Shown here: positions 16,143 through 22,699 of the stretch, piece after piece
How positions within the stretch are numbered: position 1 is the stretch's first letter
How the letters are laid out: every line of letters starts with the position of its first letter
Notes under the pieces: model-generated
The model's database searches: none
Seen by the model: only the letters and a program-made list of their open reading frames with translations
What the model was told of the DNA's origin: nothing
Source of the DNA: Elusimicrobiota bacterium
GTDB taxonomy: Bacteria > Elusimicrobiota > Elusimicrobia > O2-12-FULL-59-9
DNA: 23,521 nt
Reading direction: 5' to 3'
Assembly: GCA_016206405.1 (NCBI GenBank)
Contig: JACQRQ010000168.1
Location: 1-23,521 of the forward strand
Position numbers and translations under genes: made by a program

Positions 16143-16531
16143 TTTTGCAGGCCGGCGCGCCGGCGGACGCCGGCTTCCGCCAGAGACATTCGGGCTTCGA
16201 TTAAGTTTAGGAATGTTTCCGCCTGGTCGAAATAGGCGTTGTCGATCAGCGTGGAAGTCTGCGCCAACTCGAATTCAAAGCGCTTTTTCTCCGCCGCCCG
16301 GATACCGGTATTTTGAAGTTTTACTTCCAGAGCCGAGGCTCGCTTGCGCAGTCGGCGGGCCTGCAGACGCTGCTCGCGAAGTTTTTGCCGCAAAAGGGGC
16401 CGCCGCAGCGATTCCTGGCCGGATAACGCGGCGCCGGCGGAGGAGGTTTCAGGCGCCGGAAAACGGCCGCGAAACCACAGCGCCCACGCCGCGGCCAGCA
16501 GAACGACGGAAAGAACAAAAATTTTTCTCAT
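16139..16531 (-). CDS. Small membrane-anchored coiled-coil protein, function unknown
   Basis: The protein has 130 residues and is not recognised. An N-terminal hydrophobic segment (4-20, FVLSVVLLAAAWALWF) is a signal anchor or uncleaved signal peptide. The rest is highly charged and helical: an Arg/Leu-rich coiled coil (about 48-75, RQKLREQRLQARRLRKR), a break near NTGIRAAEKKR, and a second helix pair to the end. It is thus likely tethered to the inner membrane with a helical rod in the periplasm. ATGA overlaps link it to the aldehyde dehydrogenase stop (16528-16531) and to the SpoIID start (16139-16142), so it is probably made in step with the SpoIID protein and may bind it. Confidence 0.7.
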   Translation of the reverse strand: MRKIFVLSVVLLAAAWALWFRGRFPAPETSSAGAALSGQESLRRPLLRQKLREQRLQARRLRKRASALEVKLQNTGIRAAEKKRFEFELAQTSTLIDNAYFDQAETFLNLIEARMSLAEAGVRRRAGLQK

Positions 16532-18051
16532 CCTTCATACGTGTCGATCTGGGCTTTCTGCAATTTATCCGAGTAGTCGATATAGACCGACTTCCATTCC
16601 GTGAAGATATCCAGCGCGCTCGTGCCGGATTCCCGGTGGCCGTTGCCGGTGCGTTTGACTCCGCCGAAAGGCAGGTGGACCTCGGCGCCGATAGTGGGCG
16701 CGTTGATATAGGTGATCCCGGTTTCCATGTCGGCGACGGCGCGCATCACGCGGTTGACGTCGCGGGTGTAAACGGCTCCGGACAGGCCGTAATCGCTGTC
16801 GTTTAACACCGCCATCGCCTCTTCAAAACTCCGCGCCTTGATCACGGTCGCCACCGGGCCGAAAATCTCCTCGCGGGCGATCCGCATTTCGGGGCGCCCC
16901 TCAAAAATGGTCGGCTCAAAAAAGTGGCCGGCGGCGCAGGCGCCCCCTGATATTTTCTTGCCTCCGGTCGCCAGTTTAGCCCCGTCTTCTTCGCGCCCGA
17001 TTTCGACGTATTTTTCCACCGTCCGCACTTGCCGGGCGTTGATTAAAGGCCCCATGTCGGTGGAGGGGTCAAGCCCGTCGCCGACCTTGAGCCCGCGCGC
17101 GCGCCGCACGAAGCGCTCTAAAAACTCGGCGTAAACCTCGGCATGAACGATGACGCGGCTGGTGGCCGTGCAGCGCTGTCCCGATGTGCCGAACGCCCCC
17201 CACACCGCGCCTTCGACCGCCAAATCCATATTGGCGTCCTCCAGCACGATTTGCGCGTTCTTGCCGCCCATCTCCAGGCTGCACTTCTTGAAAGCCTTGC
17301 CGCAAAAGCCTCCGATGAGGCCGCCCACCTGCGAGGAACCCGTGAAGGAGACGAGCCGCACGTCGGGATGCTCCATGAGGGCCTTGCCCACCGTCGCTCC
17401 CCGGCCGTAAATCAGGTTGACCACCCCGTCCGGGATTCCGGCCTGCTGCAGCGCCTCGACGAAAAGACGCGCGGAATCCGGCGTGTCGGAGGCGGGTTTG
17501 AGGACCACGGAGTTCCCGCACAACAAGGCCGGCAAAATTTTCCAGGATGGAATCGCCATGGGGAAGTTCCAAGGCGTGATGAGGCCGCACACGCCCACGG
17601 GCATGCGCACCGACATGCAAAATTTATCGGCCAGCTCGGAAGTCGTGGTTTGGCCGAACAGACGCCGTCCTTCTCCGGCATAATAGAAAGCGGTGTCGAT
17701 GGCCTCCTGCACGTCCCCCCGGGTTTCCTTGAGAACCTTGCCCATCTCCCGGGTCTCAACCTGCGCGGCCTCTTCCTTGCGCCGCGCCAAAATCGCCATG
17801 GCTTTGAGAAGCAATTCTCCCCTTCGGGGGGCGGGCACTTTCCTCCAATGGCCAAAAGCCTTCTGCGCGGACCGCGCCGCCGCATCCACGTCATCGGAGG
17901 GAGTCTCGGCGTAAACGCTCAACAGCTCCCCCGTGGAAGGGTTGCGGTTTTCAAAAATCTTTCCCTTTTTGGCCGGCTTTTTCCACCGGCCGTTGATGAA
18001 TTGGTACGCTCCGACTTCTTTGGCGTTTTTTTCCAAGAGGCTCTGAGGCAT
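16528..18051 (-). CDS. NAD(P)-dependent aldehyde dehydrogenase (possible 2-aminoadipate semialdehyde dehydrogenase)
   Basis: This 507-residue protein of the ALDH superfamily has ITPWNFPMAIPSWK (158-171; N162 oxyanion), SFTGSSQVGG, LEMGGKNA (259-266; general base E260) and GTSGQRCTATSR (288-299; catalytic C294). EEIFGPVATV and LPFGGVKRTGNGHRESG follow near the end. It oxidises an aldehyde to the acid in the cytoplasm. The ALDH family alone does not fix the substrate. The gene directly upstream encodes a lysine 6-dehydrogenase/saccharopine dehydrogenase-type enzyme whose product is allysine, so conversion of allysine to 2-aminoadipate is a reasonable inference. 2-oxoglutarate semialdehyde or betaine aldehyde are alternatives. 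GAGAG precedes ATG 18049-18051. Its stop overlaps the next start, tying it to the SpoIID block. Confidence 0.88.
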   Translation of the reverse strand: MPQSLLEKNAKEVGAYQFINGRWKKPAKKGKIFENRNPSTGELLSVYAETPSDDVDAAARSAQKAFGHWRKVPAPRRGELLLKAMAILARRKEEAAQVETREMGKVLKETRGDVQEAIDTAFYYAGEGRRLFGQTTTSELADKFCMSVRMPVGVCGLITPWNFPMAIPSWKILPALLCGNSVVLKPASDTPDSARLFVEALQQAGIPDGVVNLIYGRGATVGKALMEHPDVRLVSFTGSSQVGGLIGGFCGKAFKKCSLEMGGKNAQIVLEDANMDLAVEGAVWGAFGTSGQRCTATSRVIVHAEVYAEFLERFVRRARGLKVGDGLDPSTDMGPLINARQVRTVEKYVEIGREEDGAKLATGGKKISGGACAAGHFFEPTIFEGRPEMRIAREEIFGPVATVIKARSFEEAMAVLNDSDYGLSGAVYTRDVNRVMRAVADMETGITYINAPTIGAEVHLPFGGVKRTGNGHRESGTSALDIFTEWKSVYIDYSDKLQKAQIDTYEG

Positions 18052-18085
18052 TTTTTTCTCTCTAACGTGACCGAGGCTTAACGCT

Positions 18086-18261
18086 AGTGGTAAAGTGGTA
18101 GAGTGGTAGAGTGATAGAGTGCTAAAACGGCAATAAGAAGAAACACGGCTAATGCCCTCCCCTCATCGCTTTACCACTCTACCACTTTACCACTGTACCA
18201 CTTGCTCACTCCCCAAAATACCACTTTACCACTCTATCACTTTCTCTCCACTCTACCACTT
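18086..18261. repeat. Inverted arrays of an 8-base repeat (element 1)
   Basis: The plus strand holds five in-phase octamers (AGTGGTAA, AGTGGTAG, AGTGGTAG, AGTGATAG, AGTGCTAA) at 18086-18125. About 46 unique bases follow, ending with CTCCCCTC (18157-18164). The reverse complement array (TACCACTN units) runs from 18172 to 18261: four good units, a degenerate one, a 7-base break, three good units, a degenerate one and a last TACCACTT. The two arms can pair in several registers as a long hairpin. The element fills most of the 224-base gap between the LysDH-like and aldehyde dehydrogenase genes, and an 8-base C run (18266-18273) lies beside it. It could act as a terminator-like or RNA-processing structure, or be a mobile miniature element. 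Confidence 0.85.
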
Positions 18262-18275
18262 GTTTCCCCCCCCGT

Positions 18276-19475
18276 TCAGTGGTGCGACACTTTCTTGCGT
18301 ATGGTTTCGGTGATTCGAAAGCCCTTTTGCCTGAATCCTTCCAAAAAACGCCGGGGCCAGAGGGCGCAATCCATGGTGGCGGCGCCGCTTCCCCTGACGG
18401 ATCCCGTGGCCAGCAGCTTCGCCACCAGGGCCGCCGCATAACCGGTGGTGCGCTCCATGGCCGAAAAGCCGGTTTCGGGATCGGCGTGCTCCAATAGATC
18501 GTAAACAACCTCGATGTTTCTGGTATTGTTCTTGCCGCAGACGGTTACCCGCAGAACGACGATATCCTCATCATCCGGGAACTTGAGGACGCTGGAGGCA
18601 TGCCGGATAAAAAAGTCGCGGGGAACCACGCTTCCGCCGTTGACGTTGATCGGCCTCCGGTCCAATAAACCCATATCGCGGATCAGCTTCATCCTTTCGT
18701 AATGACCCGGATACCTCAAGGTCTTATACTGATAGCCCCATAAGCGGTTTTGAAAAGTCCAGGGCGCCGTCGAGCTCCCCCCCGCCGTAAAAAAAGCCTC
18801 CAGTTTTCCCAGGGGATCGATGACGACGGATTCCAATCCGCTGAAAGACTCGATTTTTTTAACTTCGCCTTTGGCGACGACGTAAGCCGGGCCGAAGTAG
18901 CTCTCGAGAAGGCCCTCCAAATTGTAGACCAACTTATAGCCCAAAGGCGGTTTGGGATGCTTGGGGAGGCCTCCGCAATAAATTTTAACGCTTTGGCAGA
19001 TTTCCATTTGCTCAATGCCGCCGGCCGCCAAAGTGTTCGACAAGCCAGGCGCCAAGCCGCAATCCGGCACCAAGGAGACGCCCGCGGTCCGGGCGGCGGC
19101 GTCCAATTTGAGAATATTGCGGGTTGCCCGGGTTTCTCCGCCCAGATCGCAATAATGGGCCCGGCAGGCCAGCGCGGTCTTGGCCGCCGCTTCGTTGCAG
19201 TAGTACGGCAGGGCGCTTAAAACCACATGCCGGCCCTTGACCGCTTTCTTGAGCTGTTTTTCGTTGCCGGCATCCGCCTGAACGGCCTTTAAAAGCGTTT
19301 TTTGAGCCCCGTCCTCTTTCGCAAGAAGCTTGCGGATGCGCGCCAGGGCGAGCTGCGCCGAGGGCAAATCTTTGTCGACCAAGGCGACCGACGCGGTCCC
19401 GTCGGATTTTGCCAAGTCATACGCCGCGGCCACCCCTTGGCGGCCCGCTCCCAAAACGACATATTTATAGCCCAT
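18276..19475 (-). CDS. Lysine 6-dehydrogenase / saccharopine dehydrogenase family protein
   Basis: The 399-residue protein opens with a Rossmann motif, VVLGAGRQGVAAA (6-18), and an acidic residue at the end of beta-2 (VDKD) suggesting NAD. The saccharopine dehydrogenase family features follow: LSALPYYCNEAAAKTAL, CDLGG, VPDCGLAPGLSN (136-147), YCGGLPKHPKPPLGY (166-180), LEAFFTAGGSSTAP (225-238) and KTLRYPGH (251-258). Length and this last group best resemble the bacterial lysine 6-dehydrogenases, which oxidise the epsilon-amino group of lysine to give allysine (cyclising to piperideine-6-carboxylate). Saccharopine dehydrogenase is the close alternative. AGGAGG lies just before ATG 19473-19475. 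The downstream neighbour is an aldehyde dehydrogenase that could take the product. Octamer repeat elements flank the gene on both sides. Confidence 0.85.
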   Translation of the reverse strand: MGYKYVVLGAGRQGVAAAYDLAKSDGTASVALVDKDLPSAQLALARIRKLLAKEDGAQKTLLKAVQADAGNEKQLKKAVKGRHVVLSALPYYCNEAAAKTALACRAHYCDLGGETRATRNILKLDAAARTAGVSLVPDCGLAPGLSNTLAAGGIEQMEICQSVKIYCGGLPKHPKPPLGYKLVYNLEGLLESYFGPAYVVAKGEVKKIESFSGLESVVIDPLGKLEAFFTAGGSSTAPWTFQNRLWGYQYKTLRYPGHYERMKLIRDMGLLDRRPINVNGGSVVPRDFFIRHASSVLKFPDDEDIVVLRVTVCGKNNTRNIEVVYDLLEHADPETGFSAMERTTGYAAALVAKLLATGSVRGSGAATMDCALWPRRFLEGFRQKGFRITETIRKKVSHH

Positions 19476-19495
19476 CCAATCCTCCTAACTAAATT

Positions 19496-19525
19496 ACTTT
19501 AACACTTTTATTCTATAAGGGTCAA
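19496..19525 (-). promoter_or_regulatory. Possible promoter for the LysDH-like gene
   Basis: On the minus strand TTGACC (19520-19525) and TAAAGT (19496-19501) are 18 bases apart in an AT-rich patch, unusual against the GC-rich surroundings. The transcript would start about 13 bases before ATG 19475, leaving the AGGAGG site (19481-19486) at its very 5' end. The match is moderate. Confidence 0.35.
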
Positions 19526-19549
19526 ACCCTGTCGCGCCCTGCGCTTTGC
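19508..19549 (-). pseudogene. Possible scrap of a type IV prepilin N-terminus
   Basis: One minus-strand frame reads AKRRARQGLTLIE and then stops. A run of basic residues followed by G-[FL]-TLIE is the prepilin peptidase recognition and cleavage site of type IV pilins and pseudopilins, normally followed by a 20-residue hydrophobic helix that is missing here. No usable start codon is close. Only 13 residues support this, so chance is quite possible. Confidence 0.25.
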
Positions 19550-19555
19550 AACGGC

Positions 19556-19683
19556 AGTGGTGCAGTGGTAGAGTGATAAAGGGGTACCAGGCACAAAAGT
19601 GGCTACAACGCGTCCCGTACGTCTGGCCTGCAGGCTTGGCGTTCTCCCCTCTGCCACTTTACCACTATACCACTCTATCACTT
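19556..19683. repeat. Inverted arrays of an 8-base repeat (element 2)
   Basis: This is a second copy of the structure at 18086-18261. Four forward octamers (AGTGGTGC, AGTGGTAG, AGTGATAA, AGGGGTAC) lie at 19556-19587. About 64 unique bases follow, ending in the same CTCCCCTC (19644-19651). Four reverse units (TGCCACTT, TACCACTA, TACCACTC, TATCACTT) occupy 19652-19683. The unique centre differs from element 1 apart from the CTCCCCTC box beside the reverse arm. The element lies upstream of the LysDH-like gene, so the gene is bracketed by two copies. Confidence 0.85.
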
Positions 19684-19784
19684 CATTTCCTTTAAGGTTG
19701 GCGGGCCATGCCGCCATCTATAGTCGCGCCCCCCTTATGCACATGGTCTTGATTTTGTAACATTCTGTTGGTACGGACGCATAG

Positions 19785-21119
19785 ATGAGATACTGGTTAT
19801 ACGAAAAATCCAAAGTCAGCGGCCCTTATGATATAGAAGAGCTGCGGAAGATGGGCTTTTCCCGCGAGACGGCGCTTTTTTGCGGCGAGCAGAGCCGGGG
19901 AGAGAGCCCCGGCGATTGGCGCAAGGCGCTGGAAATAGAGGAGTTGCGGGATATGCCTCCTTCCCCGGAGCATTCCGCCGGCGAGGAAAAAGAAGTGAAG
20001 GAAAGGAGAATTTTGGAGCTGGAAGATAATCTCCTGGCGCTCAAAAGGGAGATCAAATTTTTCCAGGAAAGGGACAAAGTCCGGGAGCACCGGCAAGGCC
20101 AGGAATTAGACGCGGCCAAAGAGCAGCTCGGGCAATACGCCGAAACGGTCAAAAAATTAAGCTCCGAGATTAAATCCGCGGAGGCAAAATCGGCGGAGCA
20201 ATCCCGGACGATTCTTCAACTTCGGCAGGAAAAGCTGGAGTTGGAAAGCCGTCTTGACGCCGGGACTGGGTTGACGGAGGCCAAGCTCAAATTGAAGGAG
20301 GAGGAGCTGCAAAATACCCGGTTTAAAACTCAGGAGCTTGAGAATATAATCCCCCCTGCCGGCGACGAACCCGTCGCGCCGGGATCCGATTCCGCCGAGG
20401 CGCCGGAGATGGCCGAACCACCGTCGCGGCCTTGGGGCAAAGTCATTTTAGTCGTCGCGGGCATAAGCGCGATCCTTTTATCCGGCCGCTGGTATTTGAA
20501 AAGACCGGCACTGCCCGGCACAGGAGAGCCCGCCATTTCCGGCGCCGCAACTCTGCTTTCAATCCCTCCCACCGCAGAGATGACGGCGCGCTCGACCCAG
20601 ATTCCGGCGAACAAAAAGTCCGCGCCCGCCGCTTCCAAGAACACGCCGCCCAAGGCTGCAAACATCGCGCAGTCCCCCTCTCAAAAAGCGCCCGCTGCGC
20701 CGCCGGCCGCCGCGCCTCAGGCGCAACCGGGTCCCCGAAGCACTGCGCAGGGGGCTGCCTCTCCTCCACAGTCAACGCCGCCCCCGCCTGCGAAATTTTT
20801 TCCGGAAGGGAAACGCCTTCTGCTTCCTGGGCTGGAGAAGCCCGTGAAGGTGGAAGTCAGTTCCGCCGCGCCTCGTGACGCTCCGCTGGAGCTTCCATCG
20901 TCCCTGGGCTCTGCACAGGGGCAGGCGCATCCGGGTCCCCGCCCCCCTGCCGGAGGCAAGGGACGATTGGAGCCGCAGAGCGGCGTGTCGAGCACTGCGG
21001 AGGGGGCCGCCGCCGCCGTCCCTGAACTCAGCGACGGAGATGTCTCTGGAGCCGCGCAGGAGTCCGACACGCCCGCAGAGGACTCCGATCCGCCTCTCAT
21101 TGACGGCGAGGATCAATAG
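19785..21119 (+). CDS. GYF-like domain, coiled-coil, single-pass membrane protein
   Basis: This 444-residue protein is the only plus-strand gene. Residues 1-55 (MRYWLYEKSKVSGPYDIEEL and on) match the GYF_2/DUF4339 domain: a WxY start, the GPYDIEEL turn and a final W. These domains occur at the N-terminus of many bacterial membrane proteins and may bind proline-rich or other peptides. Residues 66-188 form a long charged coiled coil (KREIKFFQERDKVREHRQGQ and on). One membrane helix spans about 218-237 (WGKVILVVAGISAILLSGRW). The remaining 200 residues are Pro/Ala/Ser-rich and low in order, and should lie in the periplasm. It could span the envelope as a scaffold. The proline-rich tail and the GYF domain might interact between molecules. 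No ribosome-binding site is clear. It converges with the beta-barrel gene, 15 bases apart. Confidence 0.85.
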   Translation: MRYWLYEKSKVSGPYDIEELRKMGFSRETALFCGEQSRGESPGDWRKALEIEELRDMPPSPEHSAGEEKEVKERRILELEDNLLALKREIKFFQERDKVREHRQGQELDAAKEQLGQYAETVKKLSSEIKSAEAKSAEQSRTILQLRQEKLELESRLDAGTGLTEAKLKLKEEELQNTRFKTQELENIIPPAGDEPVAPGSDSAEAPEMAEPPSRPWGKVILVVAGISAILLSGRWYLKRPALPGTGEPAISGAATLLSIPPTAEMTARSTQIPANKKSAPAASKNTPPKAANIAQSPSQKAPAAPPAAAPQAQPGPRSTAQGAASPPQSTPPPPAKFFPEGKRLLLPGLEKPVKVEVSSAAPRDAPLELPSSLGSAQGQAHPGPRPPAGGKGRLEPQSGVSSTAEGAAAAVPELSDGDVSGAAQESDTPAEDSDPPLIDGEDQ

Positions 21120-21134
21120 GATTCCGGCAGGGGA

Positions 21135-21641
21135 TTATTCAGGCGGGCTGTCGGGGAAATGGGTGGCGAAGTAGTAGCGCAAACCCAGGCCCCAATCCAA
21201 TCCGCTTTCCGCCTTGGGCGCGAAATTCACCAAGGGCGAAAGTTCCGCGAAAATTTCGATCGGCGCCGGATCAAACCAATACGCCAGCCCCGCGGTGAAG
21301 CGCGCGCCCGCCTGTGTGTCATGAGAACTCCGGCGGCTGCGCAGGCGAAGCCCCCATCCCACATAGAAAGGCAAAAAACCGATCTCAGGTTTGGGCAGCA
21401 CGTCGAGATTGTGCCATAAATGATCGGCGCTGAAAGCGAAATCCTGATTGATGACCCCCGCCGTGGCGGACCAGGCGCGCGCCGGCGAGGCCCAAATCTT
21501 GGCCGAAAAACCGACCGGCTTCCCGGTGGCGAAGCCGAAACCGTAGCCGCCCCGGGCCCCCTGGGCAAAAAGCGCCGGAGCCAAGGGTCCCGAAAAGAGG
21601 AGCCACGCTCCGGCGGCCAGGATTTTTCCGCCGTTACTCAT
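21135..21641 (-). CDS. Small outer-membrane beta-barrel protein
   Basis: The 168-residue protein has a signal peptide (1-27, AAGAWLLFSGPLAPALFAQG). The mature part alternates polar and hydrophobic residues with Gly/aromatic-rich strands: GGYGFGFATGKPVGFSAKIW, DHLWHNLDVL, FLPFYVGWGLRLR, GARFTAGLAYWF, IEIFAELSPLVNF and a final GLDWGLGLRYYFATHF. Strand order, the DHLWHNLDV and AELSPLVN motifs and the length fit the small eight-stranded DUF3996/BAPKO_0422-like outer-membrane family, named from memory. The protein ends with extra residues (PDSPPE) after the last strand, so the usual terminal aromatic is not at the very end. The start lies inside the end of the AI-2E family gene (8-base overlap). 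Function is unknown, probably structural or pore-like. Confidence 0.75.
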   Translation of the reverse strand: MSNGGKILAAGAWLLFSGPLAPALFAQGARGGYGFGFATGKPVGFSAKIWASPARAWSATAGVINQDFAFSADHLWHNLDVLPKPEIGFLPFYVGWGLRLRSRRSSHDTQAGARFTAGLAYWFDPAPIEIFAELSPLVNFAPKAESGLDWGLGLRYYFATHFPDSPPE

Positions 21642-22695
21642 TGACGGAGAGTATCTCCTTATAATACTCCTCCTGATAGATTTTGATGAAGGTCAGAACG
21701 ATGGCGACGACAGTCGGTCCCACAAGCACGCCGACCGGCCCGTAGACCACCAAACCTCCCAGAATCCCGAAAAATAAAAGGAAGGTCGGCAATTTTGCCT
21801 TGCTGCCGATCAAAATGGGCTTCAAGAAGTTGTCGATGGTGCTGACGACGAACATTCCCCATATAAAAATAAAAGTGGCGACGCCGTAATTTTCGCTGGA
21901 AAACTGAAAGAGCGCGACTGGAAGCCACACGAGGACGGCCCCTCCCAAAGGCATCACGGCGAAAAAAGCCGTGGCCAAGCCCAAAACCGCCGCGAACGGC
22001 ACTCCGGCGACCCAAAACCCGAAGGCCGCCAACAGTCCCTGAACCGCCGCCGTCGCCAAAATCCCGCGGATGATCGCGGAGAGCGTGTCGTTTAAGCGCG
22101 CAAGAATCAAGGTTTTGTGCCTTTCTTGCATGGGAAGAAGGCCCCTGATTCTACCGATGATCGACTGGCCGTCCCGAAAAGCAAAAAACAAGCTGAAAAC
22201 CAGAATCAAGACGTTGAACGGAATCAGCAGGAAGTTTTTGGCCAATTGCGTGCCCAAAGCGGTGAGCACCGTCGTCATTTGGCGAAGGCTGTTGAGCGCC
22301 AACTGCTTCAACTGCGGGTCGAAGCTGCCCAATAGAGCGCTCATCCCCTCCCACCAAAATAGGATGAATTTCGGCAGTTGCGCGGCGTTAAAGTTCCGAA
22401 CCCAAACGCTGACGAACGGATAAATCTTGACGGTTTCCGTCGCCAAAAGGACGACCGCCAACGCCAGGGGCAGGAGCGTTGCCGACACGACGATGACCGT
22501 GGTGAGCAGGGCGGCCGCGCTCGGGCTTTTGGGAAGCTGCAAAACCATCCAGCGGTGCAGCGGATAAAAGGTGAAGGCCAGAACGGCCGAACCCAATATG
22601 GCCACAAAAAAGGGCGAAAGCAAGAGGATCAATTGGTACAACAGAAATAGGAAAACGCCGAAGAAGAAATACTTGAAGAGTTCCGGCCGCGTCAT
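21634..22695 (-). CDS. AI-2E family transporter
   Basis: This 353-residue polytopic membrane protein matches PF01594 (YdiK/TqsA/PerM group). It has an N-terminal helix pair (about 10-45), two further helices at 62-90, and a loop-rich middle segment. A C-terminal block of helices contains GVPFAAVLGLATAFFAVMPL, VSTIDNFLKPILIG and the family's closing GGLVVYGPVGVLVGPTVVAI. Members export small molecules or act as ion antiporters; the autoinducer-2 link holds for only a few. No substrate can be assigned. It begins four bases after the phosphoesterase stop and overlaps the beta-barrel gene, so these three form an operon. Confidence 0.92.
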   Translation of the reverse strand: MTRPELFKYFFFGVFLFLLYQLILLLSPFFVAILGSAVLAFTFYPLHRWMVLQLPKSPSAAALLTTVIVVSATLLPLALAVVLLATETVKIYPFVSVWVRNFNAAQLPKFILFWWEGMSALLGSFDPQLKQLALNSLRQMTTVLTALGTQLAKNFLLIPFNVLILVFSLFFAFRDGQSIIGRIRGLLPMQERHKTLILARLNDTLSAIIRGILATAAVQGLLAAFGFWVAGVPFAAVLGLATAFFAVMPLGGAVLVWLPVALFQFSSENYGVATFIFIWGMFVVSTIDNFLKPILIGSKAKLPTFLLFFGILGGLVVYGPVGVLVGPTVVAIVLTFIKIYQEEYYKEILSVNE

Positions 22696-22699
22696 GGGC

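Larger units (their letters stand above)
19476..19784. other. Intergenic region between divergent genes
   Basis: This 309-base gap separates the minus-strand LysDH-like gene from the plus-strand GYF-domain gene. It holds, left to right, the Shine-Dalgarno and a promoter candidate for the LysDH-like gene, a short prepilin-like coding scrap, octamer repeat element 2, and about 100 bases leading to ATG 19785. In that last part TTGATT (19749-19754) is a possible -35 box, but the matching -10 (TACGGA) is poor, and no convincing promoter or Shine-Dalgarno for the plus-strand gene is seen. Confidence 0.7.

Noticed and set aside
17143..18081. A 312-codon plus-strand open frame opposite the aldehyde dehydrogenase
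   Set aside because: It mirrors a clearly conserved enzyme, has no ribosome-binding site and no motif; treated as a shadow.
18086..18261. Possible CRISPR array
   Set aside because: The period is only 8 bases with no spacers, and the array inverts in the middle; no cas gene is near.
18206..18508. A minus-strand frame running from the LysDH-like gene into the repeat element
   Set aside because: It is a different frame from the dehydrogenase and part of it simply translates the octamers; no start signal.
21120..21134. Terminator between the convergent genes
   Set aside because: Only 15 bases lie between the stops and no hairpin with a T run is visible.
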